Source: an uncultured delta proteobacterium (GTDB taxonomy: Bacteria > Myxococcota_A > Polyangia > Polyangiales > Polyangiaceae). From it: 44,510 bases of DNA. This document shows positions 25,310-34,027 of the stretch, piece by piece (within the stretch, counting starts at the first letter, position 1; each line of letters starts with the position of its first letter). The notes beneath the pieces were generated by a model. The model saw nothing but the letters and a program-made list of their open reading frames with translations. It did no database searches and was not told where the DNA came from. The translations under genes and the position numbers were made by a program. The DNA lies in NCBI GenBank assembly GCA_903892415.1, contig CAITIQ010000104.1:1-44510 (forward strand), in the 5' to 3' direction.

Positions 25310-25837
25310 CTAGTTTTTTGCGCTCGCAGGGCAGTCGACAATGCGGGGCGGAGGCGGTGGATTACCTCCTACGAAACACTCGCATTCACTGCCCAGCTCG
25401 TCGGCCGAGAGCGTGCCACCGGCGCAGGCCGCCCAGGCTGGGTCCTTCATGCTGGGCGGACATGGCACCGAGATGCGGGCCGGCATCATGCCGGGAGCGC
25501 GAGGTTTACCGTCGGGCCAATCGCCGTAAACGAAGCACCCTGTCTCAGCGCTGAAGATCTGTCCGCGCTTGGGATCGCGTTCGTTGAGCGGGCGCGAGTA
25601 GGTCTTGCGTGGCGGCTTCGCCGAACTCGAACTCGTGGCGGTCGCCTTTGGAGCGGCTACCGCGGCGGAGGACGCAGACGCGATCCCCGCCGTGCTCGTG
25701 GTGACGGAGTCGGGCGGCGGGTTTTGGACTGGCTCCGGGCGCGGCGGATTTTGGGTTCGGTAGCTCTCGCAGCCCGCCCCATTCATTCCCAACACCGAAA
25801 CGGTCACCACGATCGGAGCTCGAAGACGGGTTCGCAT
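25310..25837 (-). CDS. Putative lipoprotein, unknown function
   Basis: A signal peptide with lipobox-like GAGC (Cys23) is followed by a Pro-rich, then Ser/Ala-rich linker (to about residue 80). The C-terminal domain of about 90 residues contains six cysteines: GCFVYGDWPDGKPRAPG, PCPPSMK, WAACAGGTLS, CECFVGGNPPPPP, DCPAS. No known family. It converges on the TPR gene (26 bases) and is divergent from the lipoprotein at 25880. Confidence 0.75.
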   Translation of the reverse strand: MRTRLRAPIVVTVSVLGMNGAGCESYRTQNPPRPEPVQNPPPDSVTTSTAGIASASSAAVAAPKATATSSSSAKPPRKTYSRPLNERDPKRGQIFSAETGCFVYGDWPDGKPRAPGMMPARISVPCPPSMKDPAWAACAGGTLSADELGSECECFVGGNPPPPPRIVDCPASAKN

Positions 25838-25879
25838 CGTGAGAGGCTACGGCAACATCCTGTCACGGCGAATATCATC

Positions 25880-26596
25880 ATGAAGGTAGTTAGGTTCACC
25901 GCGATCGCTCTTCTGGCTTGTCGGGAGCCCGCGCCGATTGCTCTCACTCCGGCTGCTGCTCTCACTCCGGCTGCTGCGCCAGTTGCAAGCGCTCCCGCCC
26001 CTACGTCTTCGGGGCGGGCGTTGGACTTGTCGACCGCAACGCCGGAGGCGGACGAGATGGACGCCGACGCTCTGCTCGCGGGACTGCGCGACCTCGTCAA
26101 GCGCGGCGACTTCGTGGCGGCGCGAACACGCGCTGACGAAGCCCTTATGCGTTTTCCCGACCGCATCGAAGCCGTCTACGCAGGCGCTGTCGTCGAGGCC
26201 GAGGTATGCCGCGCGCGGCACCAGGCCCGAGTGCTCTCGCTGCGTCGGCCCGAGGACTTGGCCCACTGTGAGCAGTGCATCGTGCAGATGACGGCGGTCA
26301 TCGAGCGGGGAGGCTATCGGCACGATCACTACAACCGAGGTTACTGCCAGGTGTACCTTGGCTTTGCCTGCGCGAGCGGCGAGTCGTGCACCAGCCGCTT
26401 CTCTGAGGCAGAAGCTGATTTCAGCGCGGGGATCGTGACGCACCCCGACGATAGTGACTACTTCGGCTGGCGAGCCGATATGCGAGAACTCTTGGGCCGG
26501 AAGCAGGAAGCCTGCGCGGACTGGCGTACAGCGGAGCGGCTTGGCGCTCCCGTTGGCGGTGAGGTGAAGAGGGCCTGCGGGAACTCGAAGCCGTAG
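25880..26596 (+). CDS. Putative lipoprotein with TPR-like repeats
   Basis: I start at ATG 25880 (MKVVRFTAIALLAC), which gives a lipoprotein signal with Cys14; the open frame begins at 25724 but that part lies in the divergent gene. An 18-base tandem repeat encodes ALTPAA near residue 22. Residues about 65-235 are TPR-like: LLAGLRDLVKRGDFVAARTR, EALMRFPDRIEAVYAG, FSEAEADFSAGIVTHPDDSD. Cysteines come in pairs (CEQCI, CASGESC). Function unknown. Confidence 0.75.
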   Translation: MKVVRFTAIALLACREPAPIALTPAAALTPAAAPVASAPAPTSSGRALDLSTATPEADEMDADALLAGLRDLVKRGDFVAARTRADEALMRFPDRIEAVYAGAVVEAEVCRARHQARVLSLRRPEDLAHCEQCIVQMTAVIERGGYRHDHYNRGYCQVYLGFACASGESCTSRFSEAEADFSAGIVTHPDDSDYFGWRADMRELLGRKQEACADWRTAERLGAPVGGEVKRACGNSKP

Positions 26597-26669
26597 GCGG
26601 ACGTCAGAGTGAAACGAGTTGCGAGTTGGCGCCCGTTACTTCGCTCGCGCGCCTAGGTATCGTCCTGGG

Positions 26670-27950
26670 ATGATGGACGTGAAGGAAGGCGCCAAGCTCG
26701 ACGTGTCGTTGACGCCGGAGGAGCTGGCTTCGTTGCGCGAGCATGGTCTCGCCGTCTTCCGCGGCAAGCTGATCTTGAAGGCGCAGCCACCGATCACGGC
26801 GGAACAGCTAGCCGAGGTCGAGCGTCGCGTCGGGGCGCCCGTTCCGCACGGCCTGCGAGGGCTTTGGGAGACGGCGTTCGGAGGGAAGTTGGACTACGAT
26901 CTGGAGGTCTCGTTCGACGAGCATCGCTATACGGCCAGCTTCGGCGAGCTCTTCTATCCCGACAGCAAAGGGTATCGCGACCTGCCTGGCTGGATCGACT
27001 ACGAGCGCGAGCTCGCCGAGGAAGCCGCTGAGGAGGACGGGGAGCCTGCGCCGGACGCGCTGAGCGTCTTGCCGTTCGGAGGCTTCGAGTACCTGGAACG
27101 TGTCTACGTGTCGTTGCGCCCGGAGCGAAACGGTGAGGTCGTGCTGTGGGCGAGTGGCTTGCCGCCGGCTTGGAAGGTGCGGCTCAACGAGGATAGCGCG
27201 AGCGTGATCGCCCCCAGCCTCGAGGAGCTTTTCGACGGCCTGTCTGTCGACGAGAACCCGTTCGCAGAGGGGGCCAACCCCAACCTCCGCGGGATCCGTA
27301 TGGCGGAGGCGCACGACGCCGTCGCCGCAAAACATCCGGAGCTCGCGCTGAAGCTGCGCGCGCTCATCGAGGCCTCGGTCTTCGACTGGCGGTCCATCGT
27401 GTCCCGAGCCTTCGAAGGAACACGGTTGCAACGGCGAGCCGCGCGTAAGGCGCTGGCGCACGTCACGGACAAGGATGACGTTTCGCTGCTCCAGTCGCTG
27501 CTCGCCGCGAAGGTACCGTTGGATGGCGTCGTCTCCGGTGACGCTACGGCGCTAGCGCTCGCCGCGGCGCACAAGGCGCACGGGGTCATCGCGGTGCTCC
27601 TCGATGCCGGCGTTGCGCTCGGGGATGCACCGATGGTGTTCGCCGAGTCGCTGCCGGCCCGGCTGGTCGAGCAGCTGATCGAACGTGGCGTTGCCTTCGA
27701 CGTGGAGGCCGTGCTCTCGCTGGCGGAGACGGGGGAGCTCGCCTCCGCCAGCGCCGTACTCGCGCGCGCCCGGCGTCATGGCGAATATGGTGACCTGGCG
27801 AAGCTCGTGAGCGCTCGCGCTGAGGGTGAGAGCGAGACCGCGGCGAAGATCGAGGCGGGCCGGATGGGGTCCTACCTTTCGGCGGCGGAGCACCGGGCGA
27901 GAGCCGCAGCGTTGCGCGAGTTCCTCGAGGCGCTGAAGAAGCAGCGCTGA
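26670..27950 (+). CDS. SUKH (SMI1/KNR4) domain protein with ankyrin-like repeats
   Basis: ATG 26670 gives 426 aa (a second ATG follows at once; the open frame goes back to 26619). Residues about 40-165 show the SUKH pattern: ITAEQLAEVERRVGAPVPHG, LRGLWETAFGGKLDYDLE. SUKH proteins are best known as immunity proteins against polymorphic toxins and CDI-type effectors. From about 250 on, ankyrin-like units occur: DDVSLLQSLLAAKVPLDGVV, ALALAAAHKAHGVIAVLLDA, ARLVEQLIERGVAFDVE. An immunity role is possible but no toxin gene is adjacent. It converges on the membrane protein at 27982. Confidence 0.8.
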   Translation: MMDVKEGAKLDVSLTPEELASLREHGLAVFRGKLILKAQPPITAEQLAEVERRVGAPVPHGLRGLWETAFGGKLDYDLEVSFDEHRYTASFGELFYPDSKGYRDLPGWIDYERELAEEAAEEDGEPAPDALSVLPFGGFEYLERVYVSLRPERNGEVVLWASGLPPAWKVRLNEDSASVIAPSLEELFDGLSVDENPFAEGANPNLRGIRMAEAHDAVAAKHPELALKLRALIEASVFDWRSIVSRAFEGTRLQRRAARKALAHVTDKDDVSLLQSLLAAKVPLDGVVSGDATALALAAAHKAHGVIAVLLDAGVALGDAPMVFAESLPARLVEQLIERGVAFDVEAVLSLAETGELASASAVLARARRHGEYGDLAKLVSARAEGESETAAKIEAGRMGSYLSAAEHRARAAALREFLEALKKQR

Positions 27951-27981
27951 AGGTTGTCCGCGCCCCTTGGCTCTCATTGCA

Positions 27982-28584
27982 TCAGCGAGACGCTTGGCCG
28001 TCCGCGGGCTCATCGAGCGCAGCGCGGAGCTCAGCGATCTGTCCATCCAAGGCCCGTGCCCTGCTTCGAAGTTTGACCACGATCCAGATGTGGACGAGCA
28101 CCGCAAGAACGGCGGTCAGTCCCCACCAGAAGGTCCCTCGCGGGGTTTGCAGATTGGCCCGGGCCGCGCCCGCAAGGAAGAGGACGAGACCGGGCAGAAA
28201 CGGCCCTGCGTACCACCAGGGCGCCGAACGGTGCGTGTCGCGCGTCCGCTCGAGGTCCGCGATGTAGCTCTTGAGCGTGGCGCCACTCGGGGCAAGCGGC
28301 GAAAGGCGCCCGCGCAGCCACATGTTCGTCACGGCAAACACGCAGCCGCACGCGATCAGGGCACTGCCGACGCGCATCAGGGTCGAAAACTCGCCACGTA
28401 TCAGCGGAACCTGCGGCAGCGTGGCGTAGGCCGTGAACACAGCGACAACAACGACGGCTCCAAGGAACTCGATCCACAGTGAACGCCGCACCCTGCGGCG
28501 ATGTTGCTCCGAGCGGGCGCGCACTTGGTCGAGCCCAATCACGGGCGGAGGATCGTCTCTTTGCCACAACGTTAGTAGGTCCAT
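27982..28584 (-). CDS. Four-helix membrane protein coupled to ECF sigma factor, possible anti-sigma factor
   Basis: ATG 28584 (MDLLTLWQRDDPP) lies 4 bases after the sigma-factor stop and 7 bases after GGAG, so the two genes are translationally coupled; the open frame that continues into the sigma gene is not used. The 200-aa product has a cytoplasmic-looking N-terminus of about 40 residues, then four hydrophobic segments (about 41-57, 68-88, 130-147, 155-172) and a charged C-terminal helix (SRARALDGQIAELRAALDE). Its place fits an anti-sigma factor, but no ZAS motif (HxxxCxxC) is present. A new type or a mere target gene are both open. Confidence 0.75.
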   Translation of the reverse strand: MDLLTLWQRDDPPPVIGLDQVRARSEQHRRRVRRSLWIEFLGAVVVVAVFTAYATLPQVPLIRGEFSTLMRVGSALIACGCVFAVTNMWLRGRLSPLAPSGATLKSYIADLERTRDTHRSAPWWYAGPFLPGLVLFLAGAARANLQTPRGTFWWGLTAVLAVLVHIWIVVKLRSRARALDGQIAELRAALDEPADGQASR

Positions 28585-28588
28585 GGCT

Positions 28589-29137
28589 TCACTCCGTTCG
28601 AAACGTTGATGAAAGAACTGCTCTGATGCGGTGCACCTTCGTTGTGACGTTGGTTCGGGACACGCCGGTGACCTCGGCGATTTCCGCTGGGTCCATCCCC
28701 TCGAGGTGGAGCATGAAGATGTCGCGATCCATCGGCTTGAGCGAGCGGATGGCGCGCGCCAGGACCTCGATCGTTTGCTGAGCGCTGGCGGCGCCCTCCG
28801 GATTGGCTCGCGGATCGATCGGCTCCAGGGCCTCGAGCGAAACAAGGTCGTCCCTCAGCTGGCGGCCCTTCATCGCGTGTTTGCGGGCGACGTTGTAGGC
28901 AATGCGAAGGACGTAGGTCTTGAGTGAGCTGCGGCCCTCGAAGGCCGGTAGAGCGCGCCAAGTCTCCACGAGAATGTCTTGGTAAAGGTCGCGTCGGTGG
29001 TGTTCGTTCCATTCGTATCCTCGTGCGACGCGCCAGAGCGCTGGGCCGTAATCACGCACGACCTGTTCAAACCGCTCCTCGACTGTCACAGCCGGTACAG
29101 TCCCGCAGCGCTGGCTGCGGTCACAAGAAATCGACAT
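28589..29137 (-). CDS. ECF-type RNA polymerase sigma factor
   Basis: This is a sigma-70 family protein of ECF size (182 aa). Region 2 is at about 22-90: FEQVVRDYGPALWRVARG, DLYQDILVETWRALPAFEG, SSLKTYVLRIAYNVARKH. Region 4 is at about 118-175: ARAIRSLKPMDRDIFMLHLE, MDPAEIAEVTGVSRTNVTTK. The start is ATG 29137; GTG 29089 (VTVEERFEQ) is possible. It is followed at once by a membrane protein likely to control it. A perfect 7-bp dyad lies 12 bases upstream. Confidence 0.9.
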   Translation of the reverse strand: MSISCDRSQRCGTVPAVTVEERFEQVVRDYGPALWRVARGYEWNEHHRRDLYQDILVETWRALPAFEGRSSLKTYVLRIAYNVARKHAMKGRQLRDDLVSLEALEPIDPRANPEGAASAQQTIEVLARAIRSLKPMDRDIFMLHLEGMDPAEIAEVTGVSRTNVTTKVHRIRAVLSSTFRTE

Positions 29138-29148
29138 CGCAGCCGTCG

Positions 29149-29171
29149 GCCCGAAAAGGGGAAGTTCGGGC
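29149..29171. promoter_or_regulatory. Dyad upstream of ECF sigma gene
   Basis: GCCCGAA-N9-TTCGGGC is a perfect 7-bp inverted repeat, 12 bases before the sigma-factor ATG. It may be a regulator site or an RNA hairpin in the leader. Evidence is symmetry and place only. Confidence 0.4.
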
Positions 29172-29194
29172 AGTCGCGCACGCTCAGTCCGTCG

Positions 29195-30006
29195 TCACTT
29201 CGCTCGCGCGCCCGCGCCTGCATCTTCCGCGGCTGTATCGGCGGCACCCGCGTCGTCACACCAACGCACGCTCGTCACGCCACCGAGCGCACAAAGGCCA
29301 TGCAGGAACGCCGCCCGCAACGGCGCCGGGTCAGGCCGTTCGCCTCCACCGAAGCTCTTCAACGTGATCTCGGTCTTGGTGCTGGCGGCGCTCTTGCTAT
29401 TTGGAGGCGACCGCAAACGGCACCGCTCGCGGCGGCAGATAAGGGTACCAATGCAGCTCGCGGCCCACGAACCAGCGGAACACCAACGCGAGCCCCGCGG
29501 GGGAGACGCCACGCACACGCAAGGAGAGCCGCACCTCGGTGTCGCCGTCGACGTTCTTGCTCTCGACGGCTTCTTCGACGACGCGCGATCGTCCTCCACC
29601 CAATCGCCCAGCGTTGCCGTGTCGGCCCCGCGCGCGACGAGCGCGCGTGCAGCGTCAGGCGCCTTCCGCGGAACGCGCCGATCAACGCCAGCCGAAGATC
29701 CGGCAGCGGTGAGCGGGAGAGCAAATGGCGACGGATCGGGTTTTCGCCTGCGTCGGCGTGCATGTTGTCGGAGAGCGTGCGCGAAAGCAGGCGCGCGCCG
29801 TCGGCGCCGTGTTCCAAGAGCTAGTCCACGAGCGCAAACAGCCGCGCTTCGTCGAGCTTGGACCGGAGGCCGGGGAGGCACAAAAAGTCGGAGGCGTGGT
29901 TGCCCTGGGCGTCGGGCTGCAGATCGAGACCCTGCGCGGCTTCATCGATCGCCATGCCCTCTGCTACGCGATCGACGAGAAGGTACATCGACTGACGGAC
30001 GTCCAT
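29195..30006 (-). pseudogene. Decayed ankyrin-like protein gene (nonsense and frameshifts)
   Basis: Read from ATG 30006 (MDVRQSMYLLVDRVAEGMAI), coding is good to an in-frame TAG at 29821-29823 (LFALVD*LLEHGADGAR), where the same frame goes on sensibly (LSDNMHADAGENPIRRHLLS). It then moves to another frame (ARALVARGADTATLGDWVED), then to a third (VVEEAVESKNVDGDTEVRLS, FRWFVGRELHWYPYLP), and the last part (LKSFGGGERPDPAPLRAAFL) is again in the second. HGAD and GAD motifs suggest ankyrin-like repeats. At least three frame changes and a stop show a broken gene. A few sequencing errors cannot explain all of these, but one or two could be errors. Confidence 0.65.
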
Positions 30007-30142
30007 CGGGCGAGGGTAGCCGACGCCACCTGGCTTCAAGGGGGCGGCGTGGATGAGACGTATTGGCGACGGAGCGTAGCTGCAACCGCGGGCCGCGCAG
30101 GGCGCGCTCGCTTTCGGCCGAGCGAGAGCATGCTCAGCCATG

Positions 30143-30991
30143 TCATGGTGAGGTGCGGTTGCTGGAGCAGGTGCTGCGGGGAGGAGGGGAGCTGAGCTGG
30201 CGGAGCTCGTGAAGTCCCGCCTGATCGAGGTAGGGCGCCACCCGCTGCTCGACTCCGTCGAGATAGGCCTGTAAGAGGTCGCGTTCTGGCCCACCCAGGG
30301 GCGCTTGCCGGTCCATCGCGAGCGTCACGGTGCGGATGGGATCCAGCTGCGCAGCTGCGAGGACCGCCGCGAGCCTCCTGCCGATGTAATACTTCTCCGG
30401 GTCGGGGCTCTCGTCCCAAAGCGCCTTCAGCTCGGCTGCACGCAAGGAGAGCTCGAGCGCGACAGGCCACGGTAATACGACCTGGTGCATCGTGTCGTTC
30501 TCGAGGACCGCGAGGACTCCGCCGGGCCGCAGCACGCGCGCCACGTGACGCAGCACTGCGTGGGCTGAGGGGAGGCTAAACAGGTTCTGTGCGCACCAGA
30601 CGAAGTCGAACGTCTCGTCGGGAAATGGCAGCGCGTCGAAGGACGCCTCGAGGAAGTCGAGGTGCGCCTCACCCGTTTGACTCCGTGCTTCCGCCCTCGC
30701 GCATGAAAGGAATGCGCGGTTGACGTCCACCCCCGTGACCGAGCCGCCGCGCCCCAAGAGGTCTGCGATGCGCCTTGTGTAGAAGCCATCGCCGCACGCG
30801 AGGTCCAGCACCTTCATCGTGGGACGGAGCGGCAGGCTACGAAGGAGTGCCTGCAGCTCGCATTCGAACGCGCGGTGGAAGCCGGCGAGTTCGACCTCAT
30901 AGCTGGGTAGCGTGGACGCGCGGGCCCCAGGGCCTGCGAGCCAATAAGGCATCGACTGGAGAGAGTCCTGGCTCATCGCGTTGATGGTCAT
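30143..30991 (-). CDS. Class I SAM-dependent methyltransferase
   Basis: ATG 30991 (MTINAMSQDS) has GGGAG upstream; the open frame extends to 31024 without a site. The 282-aa protein has the Rossmann methyltransferase motifs: I VLDLACGDGFYTRRI (61-75), II GGSVTGVDVN (about 81-90), IV FDFVWCAQNLFSL (about 131-143), and post-motif HVARVLRPGGVLAVLEN. It resembles UbiE/Methyltransf_11 proteins; the substrate cannot be told. The last 15 residues are Pro/Ser-rich. It stands alone, divergent from the TPR gene at 31148. Confidence 0.87.
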   Translation of the reverse strand: MTINAMSQDSLQSMPYWLAGPGARASTLPSYEVELAGFHRAFECELQALLRSLPLRPTMKVLDLACGDGFYTRRIADLLGRGGSVTGVDVNRAFLSCARAEARSQTGEAHLDFLEASFDALPFPDETFDFVWCAQNLFSLPSAHAVLRHVARVLRPGGVLAVLENDTMHQVVLPWPVALELSLRAAELKALWDESPDPEKYYIGRRLAAVLAAAQLDPIRTVTLAMDRQAPLGGPERDLLQAYLDGVEQRVAPYLDQAGLHELRQLSSPPPRSTCSSNRTSP

Positions 30992-31147
30992 GGCTCCCGT
31001 GGCAGCACCGCGTGTGCCAACCAACGTTGCGCTGTTTGCGCTGATTGATCCGCGCCGGCGCGAGAGACGTGTGCGCTGCCGCTCAGCTGTGGCGATCGTG
31101 CTCCTGACTTTGCCCTTCCAAGAAGCTCCACGGGAGTCCTAGGCTGG

Positions 31148-32128
31148 GTGCTGGAGAAGTACGTGACCGAGTGGCTCGACCTGAACAAGGCCGTGATGTC
31201 AGCGATAGCGCGCGGCGAGCTGGAGGAGGCGGACGCGCTCCTTCCCCTGCTCGAGGGCGAAGCACGAGTGCGGGGCGAGAAGCAGCTCGTATGCAACTCG
31301 CACTTTACGCGCGGACTCGTGAGAGACGCGCAGCGTCGGTACCGCGAAGCTGAGGAGGCGTTCGAGGACTGCCTCGCGCTGGACGAACGGCTGCACGGAC
31401 GCGACTCCGTGTCGGCCGCCGATACGCTCCACAGCCTGGGACTCGTGCGCGCGAGCCAGGACGATCATGAGGGAGCGCTCGCAGCATCTCGGCGAGCTGC
31501 CGAGATCTATCGAGCGAAGCAGCCGTTCCAGCTCACCCACGCGCTCTCTACCGTGGCTTCGCGCCTGTTGAAACTCGAGCGCTTCGCGGAGGCGCTTGCG
31601 GCCTACGATGACGCGCTCGCCAGCGCCCGCAAAGAGCCCAAGACGCCTCATCATGATGTCGCGCGCTGCTTGCTCGGCGCGGGAGAGGTACTGCGGCAGA
31701 GGGCCTGGTTTCCCGAGGCGTTCTCCAAGCTCGCGATGGCAACGCAGATGGCGCGACCGAACATGTGGCCAACGCTCGCCGACTGCGTCACGAGGGCTTG
31801 GTACACGCTTGGAATCGTCTCTTGCTACGGCCTCCAGAACAGTCGCACCCAGGCCGCGCTCGCCTTTTGGTACGCGTTAGTGCCAGGCGCTGCGCCAGAG
31901 GTGATCCGAGCTGCCTCCGCGCAGCTCATGGAGATGCCCGAGCGCGAGCACTGCGTCGGAGATCGCGGCACCTTTCGCCTCGTATATCGCGACGACGCTG
32001 ACAACCTGCACGTAGCGTCCGCGGCGCACGGGCTCTTTCACCTCGTCCAACCGCTCGACGCAGCGCCCGGCGACGCCGTCGATGTGGAGCTCGAGAACGG
32101 CCGCGCCGTTCGCGTCTCGGCGCGCTGA
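31148..32128 (+). CDS. TPR protein, cytoplasmic
   Basis: The start is GTG 31148 (gtgctggagaagtac). The 326-aa product contains TPR-like helix pairs to about residue 240: FTRGLVRDAQRRYREAEEAF, LHSLGLVRASQDDHEGALAA, LERFAEALAAYDDALASAR. A C-terminal beta-rich part (RGTFRLVYRDDADNLHVASA) follows. No signal peptide. Partner unknown. It converges on the DUF427 gene (20 bases). Confidence 0.75.
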   Translation: MLEKYVTEWLDLNKAVMSAIARGELEEADALLPLLEGEARVRGEKQLVCNSHFTRGLVRDAQRRYREAEEAFEDCLALDERLHGRDSVSAADTLHSLGLVRASQDDHEGALAASRRAAEIYRAKQPFQLTHALSTVASRLLKLERFAEALAAYDDALASARKEPKTPHHDVARCLLGAGEVLRQRAWFPEAFSKLAMATQMARPNMWPTLADCVTRAWYTLGIVSCYGLQNSRTQAALAFWYALVPGAAPEVIRAASAQLMEMPEREHCVGDRGTFRLVYRDDADNLHVASAAHGLFHLVQPLDAAPGDAVDVELENGRAVRVSAR

Positions 32129-32148
32129 GCCTGCTCCGATCGCCTAAC

Positions 32149-32430
32149 TCACTCCACCTTTACGCCCTTCCAAAACGCGACGAACCCCTTGATGTTCGCG
32201 GCGGCGTCTTTCGGCGCGGGGTAGAACCAGGCAGCGTCCTTGTTCGTCTTCCCCTCAACTTCGATGTCGTAGTAGCTCGCCACACCCTTCCACGAGCACG
32301 TCGTGTGCGTTTCGCTCGGTCGCAAGAGTTCACGTTTGAGCGCGCTCGGGGGGAAGTAGATGTTGCCCTCCACCGTTTCGTACGTGTCCGATTCAGCGAC
32401 CGTAACGCCGTTCCAAGTTGCCTTCGCCAT
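32149..32430 (-). CDS. DUF427 domain protein
   Basis: ATG 32430 (MAKATWNGVTVAESD) has GGAGG 7 bases upstream. The 93-aa product has the complete DUF427 pattern: a short beta fold with NIYFPPSAL, THTTCSWKGVASYYDI and AAWFYPAPKDAA. Family members are small, often single-domain proteins of unknown function with a possible nucleotide- or ligand-binding pocket. The open frame upstream belongs to a decayed gene. Confidence 0.9.
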   Translation of the reverse strand: MAKATWNGVTVAESDTYETVEGNIYFPPSALKRELLRPSETHTTCSWKGVASYYDIEVEGKTNKDAAWFYPAPKDAAANIKGFVAFWKGVKVE

Positions 32431-32912
32431 CGTGGCCTCCGGATCGGAGGATGACCACAGCGAGCTCCGCACGCAACCAGCGATTCCGCGGACCGTTGCC
32501 TGCGCACCAGAGGTTCGCCCACGCATCGAGGACAATCCCACCGGTCGCGCTACAGTCGGCTGCAAGTCTCTCGAGAGCATTAGCGAGACGCTGCCATTGC
32601 GGGAAGTCGGGCTTGGTCAATAGGTTCGCTCTTCTAACTAACGTATTGGCGCTCCGAGGTCGGCGAAAGAGGGAAGCCGTTGTCGATCTGTTAGTCGGCG
32701 CGACCAAGCGATCGTGCGAGCACACGAAGGCGGTCGTGGAGCTCTTGATCCACGCAATGCACGATAAGGTGAACGCCGGTGTCGGAATCGAGCGCGCTGA
32801 GCATTGCGGCGAAGGCGTCCTCTGGCCGAAGGCGCCACCCACCTTGAAGGACTGGTGAGCCGAGAGACGAGAGACCGAGGCCCTTCGCTTTGCTCGATCT
32901 GGCGTGCTCCGC
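32393..32912 (-). pseudogene. Decayed gene of unknown family (three frames)
   Basis: Three frames on the minus strand give protein-like sequence in succession. Frame A (32912 to TAA at 32691) reads VLQGGWRLRPEDAFAAMLSA, DTGVHLIVHCVDQELHDRLR and RVLARSLGRAD. Frame B gives RQRLPSFADLGAPI. Frame C (to 32393) gives NLLTKPDFPQWQRLANALER, GGIVLDAWANLWCAGNGPRN and RAELAVVILRSGGHD. All match parts of one soluble protein of about 170 aa. No single frame is open throughout and no start codon exists at the 5' end, where TGA precedes codon 1. The 3' end overlaps the DUF427 start. Family not recognised. Confidence 0.55.
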
Positions 32913-32938
32913 TCAACGCCCATACGTTGGTCAGACCG

Positions 32939-33538
32939 ATGCCTGGACACGTTTTGGCCGCGCTGCCTGAGGGCGAGTTTCGGTTGCTCGAGGGTGCAAT
33001 CGGGGGGACGTGCACGTCCCTCGAACTCTTCCATATGCGCGATGCGGACGCACCGTTCGCGGAGCCCGAGCCGTCTGGTCTGCATGACGTAACCTGGGCC
33101 GTAGTACTGCATCTCACCAAGCACACCGCAGGCGATTCCCTCTGTGTGACTTGGGAGCAGGACGCGCTAGGGAACCCGAACCGACTGTCGCTCGCGGAGC
33201 GCGGGCGACTTCGCTCGGTGGACTCGGTTGTCGTGCAAGACATCTCGGCGCACGCGCCGTGGTCGTCCATCATCGGCCAGCGCTGCGTAGCCGTTCGGCC
33301 TTACACATATCGTACGAACTACGCCAGACATCCGAGCCGGGATACGTGGCACGAGGTGCTCTGGGGCCTGGAGTTCGCCTTCCCGGACCTTACTTTTCTC
33401 GTTGCCGCTGCGCTGCACGGTAGCGCTGATCGAGATCCCACGGCTCACGACGAGCTGGTTGTCGCGTACACATCAACTGCAATTAGCCGCCTAGTCGCAT
33501 TGCGCCACAACTACGAGGAAGTCTGGCGTGGTGGGTGA
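32939..33538 (+). CDS. Hypothetical protein
   Basis: ATG 32939 (MPGHVLAALPEGEF) opens 199 aa; an upstream frame to 32804 overlaps the decayed gene and is not used. The product is beta-rich with LHDVTWAVVLHL, WSSIIGQRCVAVRPYTYRTN and TWHEVLWGLEFAFPDLTFLV. It has no signal peptide or membrane segment and no family I recognise. Third-position composition is lower in G/C than the neighbours'. Confidence 0.55.
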   Translation: MPGHVLAALPEGEFRLLEGAIGGTCTSLELFHMRDADAPFAEPEPSGLHDVTWAVVLHLTKHTAGDSLCVTWEQDALGNPNRLSLAERGRLRSVDSVVVQDISAHAPWSSIIGQRCVAVRPYTYRTNYARHPSRDTWHEVLWGLEFAFPDLTFLVAAALHGSADRDPTAHDELVVAYTSTAISRLVALRHNYEEVWRGG

Positions 33539-34027
33539 CATCGTGCAGGCGCTACTCGGCTGCACTGCCTAGGCATCGCACGGTCCGGGCCTCCTGGGGA
33601 TCGGCGATCGAAATGGCCGTTTTGTTGAGTTAGGAGACCCATCGAGCGGGGATGGGCGCTTGAATTCAACAAAACGTCCAGTTGGAGGTCCCATCCTCCC
33701 GTCGGGGCGGACGTTGCTCCCCTCGAGCGCAATGATCCATCGTGCCCCAGATGGTTTATCTCAGGCCGAATGGGCGGGGTGCCGGGCGGCTAGGGCGTGC
33801 TCGGACGGCTGCGCCACCTCCAAACCAGCAGAATTCGCGCAGGACGATTGGAACGGTGGCATATGCGATGGCGCTTCGTGCCTGAGATACTCCATCTCGG
33901 GCAGAAAGGGCGCGCGCCTGTCTCGACAGCTTTGATTCGCGGGTAGTTCGAGTCGCCGCAGTTCGTCTTCGGTGTCCGGGGCGAACACGTACCCAGATAG
34001 CCCCGTGGGCGCGTAGACTCGAGTCGG
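33539..34027. other. Intergenic region carrying a palindromic element
   Basis: No convincing gene lies here. The first part contains the 101-base palindromic element at 33596-33696. The rest (33697-34027) has only short shadow frames with no start site or composition bias. The region just before 34028 is likely promoter for the MBL gene. Confidence 0.6.
33596..33696 (-). repeat. 101-bp palindromic dispersed element, copy 1
   Basis: Two arms of about 34 bases (about 33599-33630 and 33662-33695) form an imperfect inverted repeat around a core arm CGTTTTGTTGA/TCAACAAAACG, with a loop of about 30 bases. The whole unit, reverse complemented, aligns without gaps to 40346-40446: I count 18 differences in 101 positions. 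One end, ggatgggacctc...cgcccatcc, is nearly identical (4 differences in 47). A REP- or MITE-like element that encodes nothing is the likeliest explanation. Confidence 0.75.
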
